From a bacterium (GTDB taxonomy: Bacteria > UBA10199 > JACPAL01 > GCA-016699445), in assembly GCA_035454885.1 (NCBI GenBank), contig DATIGE010000041.1, positions 1-62,305 of the forward strand: DNA of 62,305 nucleotides, given 5' to 3'. Under the pieces are notes generated by a model that saw only the letters and a list, made by a program, of their open reading frames with translations, had not been told where the DNA came from and did not search any database. This document shows, piece by piece, positions 19,934-28,001 of this stretch (positions are counted from its first letter, which is position 1; each line of letters starts with the position of its first letter). Both the position numbers and the translations under genes were made by a program.

Positions 19934-21040
19934 ATGTTTGTTAAGATTGACACCGACCACGCCCGTTTCAAGCAAATCATCCGCGGCAAGATCAAACAGG
20001 AGCTGAAGAAATTCATCACCCGGGGCGAACTGATCGGCCGCGAGGGAAAGGACCTGGTCAGCATCCCGCTTCCGCAGATCGAGATTCCGCACCTGGCCCA
20101 TGATCCCCGCCAAATGGGCGGGGTGGGGCAGGGGGACGGCGAGCCCGGACAGACCATCGGCGTCGACGACGAAGAGGGGCACGGCAAAAAGGCCGGCAGC
20201 GATCCGGCCGACCATATTTTGGAAGTCGACGTCTCCTTCGACGACCTGGCCCAGCTCCTGGGCGAGGAGCTGGAGCTTCCCAAAATCCAGCCGAAGGGCG
20301 ACTCGGAACTGGAGACCGAGCGGGCGCGCTATGCCGGGATCTCCAACGCCGGGCCCGAATCACTCCGTCATTTCAAGCGCACCTACCGGCAGGCCTTGAA
20401 GCGGCAGATCGCGGCGGGGACCTACGACTCGGCCCATCCCCGAATCATTCCCGCCCGTGAGGACCGCCGCTACCGCGTCCGCAAGGTGACGCCACGGCCG
20501 CAGAGCAAGGCGGTCATCGTCTACATGATGGACGTTTCGGGCTCGATGGGCGCCGAGCAGAAGGAGATCGTCCGGATCGAGACCTTCTGGATCGACGCGT
20601 GGATCCGGTCCCATTACAAGGCGCTGGCCACCCGCTACATCGTCCACGACGCCGTCGCGCGGGAGGTCGACCGCGACACCTTCTACCGCACCCGGGAGTC
20701 GGGCGGAACGATCATCTCCTCGGCCTACAAGCTCTGCCTGGAGATGCTGAAGAGCGACTACGACGCGGCCGACTGGAACGTTTACCCCTTTCACTTTTCG
20801 GACGGCGACAACTGGTCCGGGAGCGACACCCAGGAATGCTTGAAAATACTGAACGAGGAGATTTTGCCGCGGGCCAACGTCTTTTGCTACGGCCAGGTGG
20901 AGAGCGAGTACGGGAGCGGCCAGTTTCTCAATGACCTTTTGGAGAAATTTCCGTCCGACGAGAAGGTGATCACGTCCAAGATTTCGTCCCGGGACGCGAT
21001 CTACGCGTCGATCAAGGAATTCTTGGGGAAAGGTAGGTAG
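19934..21040 (+). CDS. yeaH: YeaH/DUF444 family VWA-like protein
   Basis: The 368-residue protein belongs to the DUF444 (YeaH/YhbH) family. It has a charged N-terminal half and a von Willebrand A-like C-terminal part with MMDVSGSMG supplying the DxSxS metal site, then [22 protein letters not shown] precedes the ATG. It lies between prkA and spoVR, and these three products act as one starvation or stress module in many bacteria. The stop TAG lies within the next stem-loop. Confidence 0.95.
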   Translation: MFVKIDTDHARFKQIIRGKIKQELKKFITRGELIGREGKDLVSIPLPQIEIPHLAHDPRQMGGVGQGDGEPGQTIGVDDEEGHGKKAGSDPADHILEVDVSFDDLAQLLGEELELPKIQPKGDSELETERARYAGISNAGPESLRHFKRTYRQALKRQIAAGTYDSAHPRIIPAREDRRYRVRKVTPRPQSKAVIVYMMDVSGSMGAEQKEIVRIETFWIDAWIRSHYKALATRYIVHDAVAREVDRDTFYRTRESGGTIISSAYKLCLEMLKSDYDAADWNVYPFHFSDGDNWSGSDTQECLKILNEEILPRANVFCYGQVESEYGSGQFLNDLLEKFPSDEKVITSKISSRDAIYASIKEFLGKGR

Positions 21041-21063
21041 GGGCGGGGTAACCCCGCCCGTAC
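21037..21063 (+). repeat. stem-loop in the yeaH-spoVR gap
   Basis: GGGCGGGGT (21041-21049) pairs perfectly with ACCCCGCCC (21051-21059) and is flanked by GTA and TAC. It contains the yeaH stop codon and ends four bases before the spoVR start. It appears to be a diverged member of the TGTAGGGG family. Confidence 0.75.
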
Positions 21064-21067
21064 ATTT

Positions 21068-22549
21068 ATGTCACTGACACCCGAACTAGCGAAAGCCCGC
21101 GACGAGATCCGGGAACATGCCCGGGCCGCGGGCCTGGATTTCTTTGAAGTCCTCTTCGAAGTCCTCGACTGGCACCAGATGAACGTCGTGGCCTCCTACG
21201 GGGGTTTCCCCAGCCGCTACCCGCACTGGCGGTTCGGGATGGAGTACGAGCACATCAGCAAGAGCTACGCCTACGGCCTGACGAAGATCTACGAGATGGT
21301 CATCAACAACGACCCGTCCTACGCCTACCTGCTGCACTCCAACGGCATGGTGGACCAGAAGATGGTCATGGCGCACGTCTACGGCCATTCGGATTTTTTC
21401 AAGAACAACGTCTACTACGCGGGCACCAACCGCAAGATGATCGACGAGATGGGAAACCACCGTTCCAAGGTCATGCGGATGATCAACAAATACGGCCTGG
21501 AAACGGTGGAGAACTTCATCGACGCCTGCCTGACCCTCGAGAACCTGATCGACCTCCGGCAGGTGGGACTCGCGATTCCCCGCCCCGAGCAGCCCCATGA
21601 GGAGGAGGACGAAGAGGAAGAGATCGAGATCCGCAAGTTTCCGAGCAAGGACTACATGGACAAGTACGTCAATCCCAAGGCGTTTCTGGACGCCCAGCGC
21701 GACAAGGCCGAAAAACAGAAGAAGCTGAAAAAATTCCCGGAGCAGCCGGAGCGGGACGTTCTGCTGTTCTTGGGGGAGCACGCCCCCCTGGAGCGCTGGG
21801 AGCGGGACGTTCTCTGGATGATCCGCGAGGAGGCCTATTACTTCGCCCCGCAAGGGCTGACCAAGATCATGAACGAGGGCTGGGCCGCCTACCACCACTC
21901 GCAGATCATGACGACGAAGGTCCTGAACGATTCCGAGATCATCGACTACGCCGATCACCATTCGGGAACCGTCTCGCCCGGGCCCGGACGGCTCAATCCC
22001 TACAAGATCGGCATGGAGCTTTTCCGGTCGATCGAGGACCGTTGGAACAAGGGCAAGTTCGGCGCCGACTACGAGCGCTGCGAGAATTTGAAGGAAAAAC
22101 TCGCCTGGGACAAGAAGCTCGGGCGCGGCCGGGAAAAGATTTTTGAGATTCGCAGGCTCTACAACGACGTCACGTTTCTGGACGCCTTTCTGGACGAGGA
22201 GTTCTGCCACCAGCAGAAACTCTTCATGTACGGCTACAATTCGGCCTCCAAGAGCTACGAGATCGTTGACAGGGATTTCAGGAAGGTGAAGGCGAAACTC
22301 CTGCAGCGGCTCACCAACATGGGACAGCCGCGCATCGACGTGGTCGAAGGCAACGCCTTCAACCGGGGGGAATTGACGCTCAAGCACCAGCACGACGGCA
22401 CGGACCTGCGGATGGACTGGGCCTGGGAGGTCCTGAAGAACCTCCAGCGCCTCTGGAAACGCCCGGTCCACATCGAGACCGTCGTTGACGGGACGCCTAA
22501 AGTTCTATCCTTCGACGGGGAGGAGAAGAAGGAGCAGAGAGTCGTCTGA
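21068..22549 (+). CDS. spoVR: SpoVR family protein
   Basis: The 493-residue protein matches SpoVR/YcgB: conserved blocks include HQMNVVASYGGFPSRYPHW, LLHSNGMVDQKMVMAHVYGH, YYFAPQGLTKIMNEGWA and NPYKIGMELFRSIEDRW. It is the third member of the prkA-yeaH-spoVR module. The ATG at 21068 has no Shine-Dalgarno sequence because a stem-loop occupies the preceding bases, so translation may depend on coupling. Its 3' end overlaps a convergent gene by 53 bases. Confidence 0.95.
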   Translation: MSLTPELAKARDEIREHARAAGLDFFEVLFEVLDWHQMNVVASYGGFPSRYPHWRFGMEYEHISKSYAYGLTKIYEMVINNDPSYAYLLHSNGMVDQKMVMAHVYGHSDFFKNNVYYAGTNRKMIDEMGNHRSKVMRMINKYGLETVENFIDACLTLENLIDLRQVGLAIPRPEQPHEEEDEEEEIEIRKFPSKDYMDKYVNPKAFLDAQRDKAEKQKKLKKFPEQPERDVLLFLGEHAPLERWERDVLWMIREEAYYFAPQGLTKIMNEGWAAYHHSQIMTTKVLNDSEIIDYADHHSGTVSPGPGRLNPYKIGMELFRSIEDRWNKGKFGADYERCENLKEKLAWDKKLGRGREKIFEIRRLYNDVTFLDAFLDEEFCHQQKLFMYGYNSASKSYEIVDRDFRKVKAKLLQRLTNMGQPRIDVVEGNAFNRGELTLKHQHDGTDLRMDWAWEVLKNLQRLWKRPVHIETVVDGTPKVLSFDGEEKKEQRVV

Positions 22550-23243
22550 CCAGGGCGGCCAGGACGGCCAGGTGAAGTCCCAGGCCGATCAGCCCCAGCT
22601 TCCATTCCCCGATCCAAAACGTGATCGCGAAATTGAAGGCGAGTATGCCCCAGTAGAACGCCGGGCCCAGCCAAGGCGCGCGGCGGGGCGGGGGATCCCT
22701 AAAGACAAGCCGTTCGAAAAGCCCGTAGCCGGAGAGGATGGCGAGGGCGACCAGCAGCCACCCGCCGAAGTTCGTCAGCGGCACGCCGAAATACTCGCCT
22801 CCGTCCGGGTAATAGAAGATGCGCCCCAGGAACCAGCGCTCGCCTTGGACGGCCAGGGGGTCGACGACGACGTCGATGGCGACCATGAGGAGGGCGGCGA
22901 TGAATGTCGTGGCGATACGGGAATCGCCCCCTCGTACCCGCCAAAAAAAATCCCCATACTCATACGCCGCGTACGCCAAGAACGAATAGGACAGAGAGTC
23001 CCACAGGGGGACGCCCCAGAGCATCAGCTCGCCCCGAAGGTTTTCGTAGACGTAATGGTACATCCCGTAAGGAAAACCGTTCCGGATGGAGGAGACCTCC
23101 GAGAGAAAGGCGATGGAGAATCCGAGCGTCAGAAAGAGAAGGGTGCGGCCGGGGCCGCGGTTCAGGATCCCGATCACGAGAAAGGAGAGAAGAAAGAGGA
23201 AGACGTAGGGGCGGTGGAGGACCGTGGTGAACAGAGTTTCCAA
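22497..23243 (-). CDS. carotenoid biosynthesis protein (CruF/DUF422 type)
   Basis: The 248-residue polytopic protein has about six or seven membrane segments and the DUF422 hallmarks PYGMYHYVYE, LWGVPLWDSLSYSFLAYAAY and DVVVDPLAVQ, then PLTNFGGW. This family includes CruF, a carotenoid 1,2-hydratase. The TTG at 23243 is uncertain since no ATG lies nearby. No other carotenoid gene is present, so the substrate cannot be deduced. It overlaps spoVR convergently. Confidence 0.85.
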   Translation of the reverse strand: METLFTTVLHRPYVFLFLLSFLVIGILNRGPGRTLLFLTLGFSIAFLSEVSSIRNGFPYGMYHYVYENLRGELMLWGVPLWDSLSYSFLAYAAYEYGDFFWRVRGGDSRIATTFIAALLMVAIDVVVDPLAVQGERWFLGRIFYYPDGGEYFGVPLTNFGGWLLVALAILSGYGLFERLVFRDPPPRRAPWLGPAFYWGILAFNFAITFWIGEWKLGLIGLGLHLAVLAALVRRLSAPSSPPRRRIEL

Positions 23244-23271
23244 GGATTTCCGCCTGTGTTATCTGTGGCGC

Positions 23272-24663
23272 GTGAGCCGCCGGTTCAATCGCGGGTTTGT
23301 CCTTCTTCCGTGCGTCCTGACGGTGTTCGGCGCGGCACTCGCCCCCGACGCCGATCCGGCGCCGGCCATTCCCATCCTCACAATCGACGATTCCATCATC
23401 AATCCCGTCACCGCGGAATACATCATGGATGCGATCGACCGGGCGGAGAGCGAACAGTCCTCCGCGCTTGTGATCGAGCTCGACACGCCAGGTGGCCTCC
23501 TAACGTCCACCCGTATGATCGTCAAGAAGATCATGAACGCCAAGGTGCCGGTAATTGTCTATGTCGCCCCTTCCGGTTCTCGCGCGGGTTCGGCGGGGGT
23601 CTTCATCACGCTCGCCGCGCATGTGGCGGCCATGGCTCCGTCGACAAACATCGGAGCCGCTCACCCGGTCGAAATGGGGGAAAGCCCCGGCAACAACCGG
23701 GACTCCTTAAAGGACATCTTAGAAGGGCTCAAGAAAGAGAAGGGACAGAAGGCCGAGGAGGAGAAAAAGAAGGTTAAGGAACCCGCGGACCCGATGTCTG
23801 AGAAAATCCTGAATGACACGCTCGCTTGGGTGGCGACGATCGCCAAGGAGAGGGGGCGGAACGTCGACTGGGCCCAGCGTGCCGTCCGAGAGAGCGTTTC
23901 CGCCGGCGAGGACGAGGCCTTGCGCCTGGGCGTCATCGATGTCGTGGCGAAGGACTTAGAAGACCTCATCGTCAAGATGGACGGCAAAAAGGTGCGGCTG
24001 GCCGAACGGGAGACGACTCTTCACCTGGCCGGGGTGCCGCAGATCCGAATGGCGATGTCCCTCCGCCAGCGGATCCTCAACGTCCTCATCAATCCCAACA
24101 TCGCCTACATTCTACTGATCTTGGGCTTTTACGGCCTCCTCTTCGAGATCACCCATCCGGGTTCCTGGTTCCCCGGTATCGCCGGCCTGATCTGCCTGAT
24201 CCTCGCCTTCTATGCCTTTCAAACGTTGCCCACGAACTATGCGGGCCTGGCGCTGATCACGCTCGCCCTCGTCTTGTTCATTGCCGAGGTTAAGGTGGTC
24301 AGTTACGGTTTTTTGACGCTGGCGGGTCTCACCTGCATGTTCTTGGGATCCTTGCTGCTCTTCGATACGACCGCCGATTTCCTGCGGGTGTCGCTTCGTG
24401 TGGTCGCCCCCGCCGTGCTGTCGACCGCGGCGATCTTCGTCTTCCTGATCAGCCTCGCCGTTCGGGCGCAAAGGAGGCCGAAGGCCTCCGGTGTCGAGGC
24501 CCTGGTCGGAATGGTGGGGGAAGTTTCGGTCGATCTGCCGAAAGGCAAGGTCACCATCGATGGAGAGATCTGGAACGCCGTCTCCGGCATGCCGGTCCTC
24601 AAAGGGGAGAAGGTCCGCATCGTCGCCGTCGAGGGAATGACTTTAAAGGTTGAAAAACTGTAG
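23272..24663 (+). CDS. NfeD family membrane serine protease
   Basis: The product (463 residues from GTG 23272; up to 479 from GTG 23224) has a signal-like N-terminus, a ClpP-class protease domain ([25 protein letters not shown] carrying the nucleophile Ser; AHPVEMG), four or five membrane helices, and a C-terminal OB-fold domain ([15 protein letters not shown]). It belongs to full-length NfeD proteins, which cleave slipin-type partners. The slipin gene follows directly. The start at 23272 gives a better signal peptide and avoids overlap with the divergent gene. Confidence 0.9.
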   Translation: MSRRFNRGFVLLPCVLTVFGAALAPDADPAPAIPILTIDDSIINPVTAEYIMDAIDRAESEQSSALVIELDTPGGLLTSTRMIVKKIMNAKVPVIVYVAPSGSRAGSAGVFITLAAHVAAMAPSTNIGAAHPVEMGESPGNNRDSLKDILEGLKKEKGQKAEEEKKKVKEPADPMSEKILNDTLAWVATIAKERGRNVDWAQRAVRESVSAGEDEALRLGVIDVVAKDLEDLIVKMDGKKVRLAERETTLHLAGVPQIRMAMSLRQRILNVLINPNIAYILLILGFYGLLFEITHPGSWFPGIAGLICLILAFYAFQTLPTNYAGLALITLALVLFIAEVKVVSYGFLTLAGLTCMFLGSLLLFDTTADFLRVSLRVVAPAVLSTAAIFVFLISLAVRAQRRPKASGVEALVGMVGEVSVDLPKGKVTIDGEIWNAVSGMPVLKGEKVRIVAVEGMTLKVEKL

Positions 24664-24684
24664 GGGCGAACCTTGCGTTCGCCC
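24659..24684 (+). repeat. palindromic stem-loop of the TGTAGGGGCGAAC family, copy 2
   Basis: GGGCGAAC (24664-24671) pairs perfectly with GTTCGCCC (24677-24684), loop CTTGC. The leading TGTAG supplies the TAG stop codon of the NfeD gene. It lies in the gap before the slipin gene, same orientation as the transcript. Confidence 0.85.
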
Positions 24685-24703
24685 TTCCTTAAAAGGGGGC
24701 ACC

Positions 24704-25450
24704 ATGATATCCACGACCACGATCCTGATCCTGTTCGTCGGCCTGTATCTCTTGACCTCCGTGAAAATTCTGCGCGAGTACGAGCGGGGCGTCATTTTCC
24801 GGTTGGGAAGGATGCTCGGCAAGCCCAAGGGGCCGGGGATCATCTTCGTCTTCTTCCCCATTGACCGGATCGTGAGGATCTCGCTCCGGGTGATCGTCTT
24901 CGACGTCCCGCCCCAGGACGTCATCACCAAGGATAACGTCTCCGTGAAGGTCAGCGCCGTCGTCTACTTCCGGGTCGTGGACGCCAACAAGGCGGTCGTC
25001 GCCGTCGAGGATTTTCTGTTTGCGACGTCGCAGATGGCCCAGACGACGCTCCGGTCCGTCCTGGGACAGACGGAACTGGACGGCCTCCTCTCCGAGCGCG
25101 AGAAGATTAATCACGTCCTTCAGGATATCATCGACCGTCAGACGGAACCCTGGGGCATCAAGGTTGCCAACGTGGAAGTGAAACACATCGATCTCCCGCA
25201 GGAGATGCAGCGGGCGATGGCGAAACAGGCCGAGGCAGAGCGCGAGAGACGTGCGAAGGTCATCCGCGCGGAGGGCGAGTACCAGTCGGCCGAGAAGCTG
25301 GTCGACGCTGCGACGATGATGCAGGACCATCCGATGAGCCTTCAGCTGCGGTACTTACAGACGCTTGTGGAGGTAGCCGCGGAAAAGAACTCGACGACGA
25401 TCTTCCCCGTGCCGATCGACTTGGTCGAGATGTTTATGAAGAAGAAATGA
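24704..25450 (+). CDS. slipin (SPFH/stomatin family protein)
   Basis: The 248-residue protein starts with one membrane segment ([16 protein letters not shown]), then an SPFH domain: [38 protein letters not shown], and a helical region ([17 protein letters not shown]) typical of stomatin-like oligomers. AAGGGGG precedes the ATG at 24704. Following NfeD is the canonical arrangement; the pair organises membrane microdomains and quality control. It ends one base before a convergent gene. Confidence 0.95.
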   Translation: MISTTTILILFVGLYLLTSVKILREYERGVIFRLGRMLGKPKGPGIIFVFFPIDRIVRISLRVIVFDVPPQDVITKDNVSVKVSAVVYFRVVDANKAVVAVEDFLFATSQMAQTTLRSVLGQTELDGLLSEREKINHVLQDIIDRQTEPWGIKVANVEVKHIDLPQEMQRAMAKQAEAERERRAKVIRAEGEYQSAEKLVDAATMMQDHPMSLQLRYLQTLVEVAAEKNSTTIFPVPIDLVEMFMKKK

Positions 25451-26461
25451 CTACTCGAATCCCCGTTTGACCAATTGCACGAATTCCACGACGAGCTTGG
25501 GATCCCACTGGCCGGAATCCCTCTCGCGCTCGAAGATCTGGATCGCATCCCCGATCTTCATCCCCTTGCGGTAGGGTCGGTCGGTGGTCATCGCGTCGAA
25601 GGTGTCCGCGATCGACGTGATGCGGGCCATGAGGGGGATGTTCTCGCACTCCAGCCGGTCGGGGTGCCCGCAGCCGTCGAAGCGCTCGTGGTGGTTCTTG
25701 ATGACCGTGAGGGAGGGGGTCAGCGACTTGAGCGGGGAGCAGATTTCATAACCTTTTTGGGGATGCGTCCGGATGTGGTCCATTTCCTCCGGTGTGAGAG
25801 GTCCCGCCTTGTGAAGGACCGCCTCGGCGATGCCGATCTTTCCGATGTCATGGAGGAGTCCGCCGCGCCAGATGTGTTCCTGCTCGTGCTCGGGGAGGCC
25901 GATCGTCTTAGCCAGGAGCCGCGAAAAACGCGCCACGCGCTCGGAGTGGCCGCGGGTGTAGCGGTCCTTGGCCTCCAAGGCGCGCGCGAGCGAAAAAAGG
26001 ATGTTTTCGCTCGTGTCGAGGTCGTCATAGAGGGCCTTGAGGCGCAAAAGGGAGCGGATGCGCGTGGCGAGTTCCAGCTTGTTGAACGGCTTGATGAGAA
26101 AATCGTCCGCGCCCATGTCGATCGCCTTGAGCTTGTCTTCCAGTTCGCTCAAGGCGGTGATGACGATGACGGGGATGAAGCGCAGGTCCTTGTCGCCCTT
26201 GACCGTCTTGCAGACCTCATAGCCGCTCATTCCGGGCATCATCAGATCGAGGAGGATCAGATCGGGCCTCCAGCTTCTGATTTTTTCCAGGGCTTCGTGG
26301 CCGTTGGTCGCCTCTTCAAAGAGGTAGGATTGGCCGTGCAGCTGTTTCTTGATCAACTCGATGTTCGTCTTATTGTCGTCGACGACCAACAGGCGCGGGT
26401 TCCGTCCGAAGCGGAGGGCGGCAGAATCCAGACCGGTCATGTTTTCCACGGAACTGTGCAT
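25451..26461 (-). CDS. response regulator with HD-GYP phosphodiesterase domain
   Basis: The 336-residue protein has a receiver domain (about 21-140; acidic pair DD 28-29, phospho-acceptor Asp72 in LLDLMMPGMSG, Lys in LIKPF) and an HD-GYP domain (HSERVARFS, LLHDIGKIGI, HHERFDG then CGHP). It is expected to hydrolyse cyclic di-nucleotides, chiefly c-di-GMP, under phosphorylation control. The name-giving GYP is replaced by GHP, as happens in a subset of such proteins. The ATG at 26461 or at 26440 may be used. No cognate kinase is adjacent. Confidence 0.92.
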   Translation of the reverse strand: MHSSVENMTGLDSAALRFGRNPRLLVVDDNKTNIELIKKQLHGQSYLFEEATNGHEALEKIRSWRPDLILLDLMMPGMSGYEVCKTVKGDKDLRFIPVIVITALSELEDKLKAIDMGADDFLIKPFNKLELATRIRSLLRLKALYDDLDTSENILFSLARALEAKDRYTRGHSERVARFSRLLAKTIGLPEHEQEHIWRGGLLHDIGKIGIAEAVLHKAGPLTPEEMDHIRTHPQKGYEICSPLKSLTPSLTVIKNHHERFDGCGHPDRLECENIPLMARITSIADTFDAMTTDRPYRKGMKIGDAIQIFERERDSGQWDPKLVVEFVQLVKRGFE

Positions 26462-26595
26462 GCGCGGTCATTCTACAAACCGGTCAAAAGATTGTCCATG
26501 CAGGAATGCGCCGGAATGAGACATCTTTGACTCCCCGCGCCATAAGTGTGGAAGAGGGGGTTTCCTTTCGGAATGAACGGTGGTACGAAGGTCGT

Positions 26596-26889
26596 ATGAT
26601 TTGGCTTTTTAAGAAGATCTTTGGACTTGGCATCGCAATTGCCCTCGTCTTTTTCGCCCTCCATTTCCAAATCGGCGGCCGGCCGGCCAAGGACTACGTG
26701 GTGGACGTTTACCGGTCCGCCATCGTCCAGGAGGCCATCCGTCAAGGCAAGGACTCGATCCTCTCCTACCTCCGCAAGGACATCTCGCCGCCGAACGAGT
26801 CCGAAGGCGAGTCCGCCCCGCCCATGGAGCACCTGGACGACGACGAGCGCCGCGAGCTCGAGGACGTCCTGAAAAAGGAATCCCGCTGA
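26596..26889 (+). CDS. small single-span membrane protein
   Basis: The 97-residue product has one N-terminal membrane helix (IFGLGIAIALVFFALHF) and a charged, acidic C-terminus (LDDDERRELEDVL). GAAGG precedes the ATG at 26596. No family is recognised. It is followed after six bases by another small membrane protein and a DNA glycosylase gene, so the three are probably one transcript. Confidence 0.65.
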   Translation: MIWLFKKIFGLGIAIALVFFALHFQIGGRPAKDYVVDVYRSAIVQEAIRQGKDSILSYLRKDISPPNESEGESAPPMEHLDDDERRELEDVLKKESR

Positions 26890-26895
26890 TTTTCC

Positions 26896-27177
26896 GTGTT
26901 TCGCCTCGTACCTCGCATTGTCGCCGGCGCCTTTCTCGTTTTTCTGGGCATCGCCGGCGTGAGCTACATGCAAAAACGTTTTGACCGCTCGGACGAAAAG
27001 AGGGCCCTGGAGGCCATTCTTGCCCGGGTGCCGGACGTCTCCGACCCGGCCATGTGCCGCGCCGAGATGGCGTCCCGGGCCCTCGGGGACGTCCGCGTCA
27101 CCTGCGGCGAGCGGTCATGGATCGTCAATCTATTGAGCGCCAAGATCGCCGAGGAACATGCCAGCCCCGCTCCGTGA
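26896..27177 (+). CDS. small membrane-anchored protein of unknown function
   Basis: The 93-residue product has a single N-terminal membrane helix (IVAGAFLVFLGIAGVSYM) and a soluble domain with two cysteines (AMCRAEM and RVTCGERSW). The GTG at 26896 is inferred, as no ATG is suitably placed. Its 3' end overlaps the glycosylase gene by 20 bases, suggesting translational coupling. No family is recognised. Confidence 0.6.
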   Translation: MFRLVPRIVAGAFLVFLGIAGVSYMQKRFDRSDEKRALEAILARVPDVSDPAMCRAEMASRALGDVRVTCGERSWIVNLLSAKIAEEHASPAP

Positions 27178-27805
27178 CTATTTCGAAAAGGCCTTGAAAG
27201 ACCTCGGCCCCCAGCATTGGTGGCCCGGGGAGACGCCCTTCGAGGTGTGCGTGGGGGCCATCCTCACGCAGAACACGGCGTGGACGAACGTCGAGAAGGC
27301 GATCGGGAACCTCAAGGCGCGCGGATTGCTGGATCCTCACCGGATGAACGCCCTGCCTCCGGCGGAATTGGCCCAACTCGTCCGGCCGGCCGGTTACTTC
27401 AACATCAAGACGAAACGCCTGAAGAGCTTTCTCAAGTTCCTCATCGAGGAATACGAAGGAGATCTGGAGCGGATGAAGTTGGAGCGGGCGGAAAGTCTTC
27501 GGGAGAAGCTCCTGTCCGTCCGCGGCATCGGGCCGGAGACGGCGGATTCCATCCTTTTATACGCCCTGGAGAAACCGGTCTTCGTGGTCGACGCCTACAC
27601 CAAGAGGATCTTCACGCGGCACGAGGTCTTAAGCGATGAGGCGGACTACCACGAGATTCAAGACCACTTTGCGCGCCACTTGTCCACGGAGACGCGGACA
27701 TTCAACGAATTCCACGCCCTGATCGTGAATGTGGGGAAGAACTGGTGCCGTCCCCGGAACCCCGATTGCGACCGTTGCCCGTGGAAACCCTATTTGCCCC
27801 GCTGA
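27158..27805 (+). CDS. HhH-GPD DNA glycosylase, endonuclease III related (MagIII-like)
   Basis: The 215-residue protein has the helix-hairpin-helix and Gly/Pro/Asp motif: LLSVRGIGPETADSILLYA then VFVVDAYTKRI with the catalytic Asp. The opening FEVCVGAILTQNTAWTNVEKA is close to 3-methyladenine glycosylase III and endonuclease III-related enzymes. The lyase Lys of Nth is replaced by Glu in GIGPETA, so it is probably a monofunctional glycosylase. A C-terminal cluster motif CxxxxxxCxxC is present but the expected fourth Cys is missing, so an intact 4Fe-4S cluster is doubtful. Confidence 0.88.
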   Translation: MPAPLRDYFEKALKDLGPQHWWPGETPFEVCVGAILTQNTAWTNVEKAIGNLKARGLLDPHRMNALPPAELAQLVRPAGYFNIKTKRLKSFLKFLIEEYEGDLERMKLERAESLREKLLSVRGIGPETADSILLYALEKPVFVVDAYTKRIFTRHEVLSDEADYHEIQDHFARHLSTETRTFNEFHALIVNVGKNWCRPRNPDCDRCPWKPYLPR

Positions 27806-27981
27806 TCGTCCTTGTGCTCCATCTTGGCCTTCACAATGATGTAAATGGCCCCGTAGGCCAGGACGGCGATCACGCCCAGGATGACGAAAAGGATGATCTT
27901 GGGATTGTCCCAGACGAGCTTGAGGGCGCCCACGGCGAAGAGCAGGAGGGCGAAGGAGATCGCATGGACGCGCCAGTTCAC
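27790..27981 (-). CDS. small two-helix membrane protein
   Basis: The 63-residue product has two hydrophobic helices (AISFALLLFAVGALKLV and IILFVILGVIAVLAYGAIYI) and a charged tail (KMEHKDDQRGK). The ATG at 27981 lies 20 bases after the stop of the M16 peptidase gene on the same strand, so it may be the second gene of that transcript. It overlaps the glycosylase end by 16 bases. No family is recognised. Confidence 0.55.
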   Translation of the reverse strand: MNWRVHAISFALLLFAVGALKLVWDNPKIILFVILGVIAVLAYGAIYIIVKAKMEHKDDQRGK

Positions 27982-28001
27982 GCCTCAAGAATAGCAAACT
28001 T

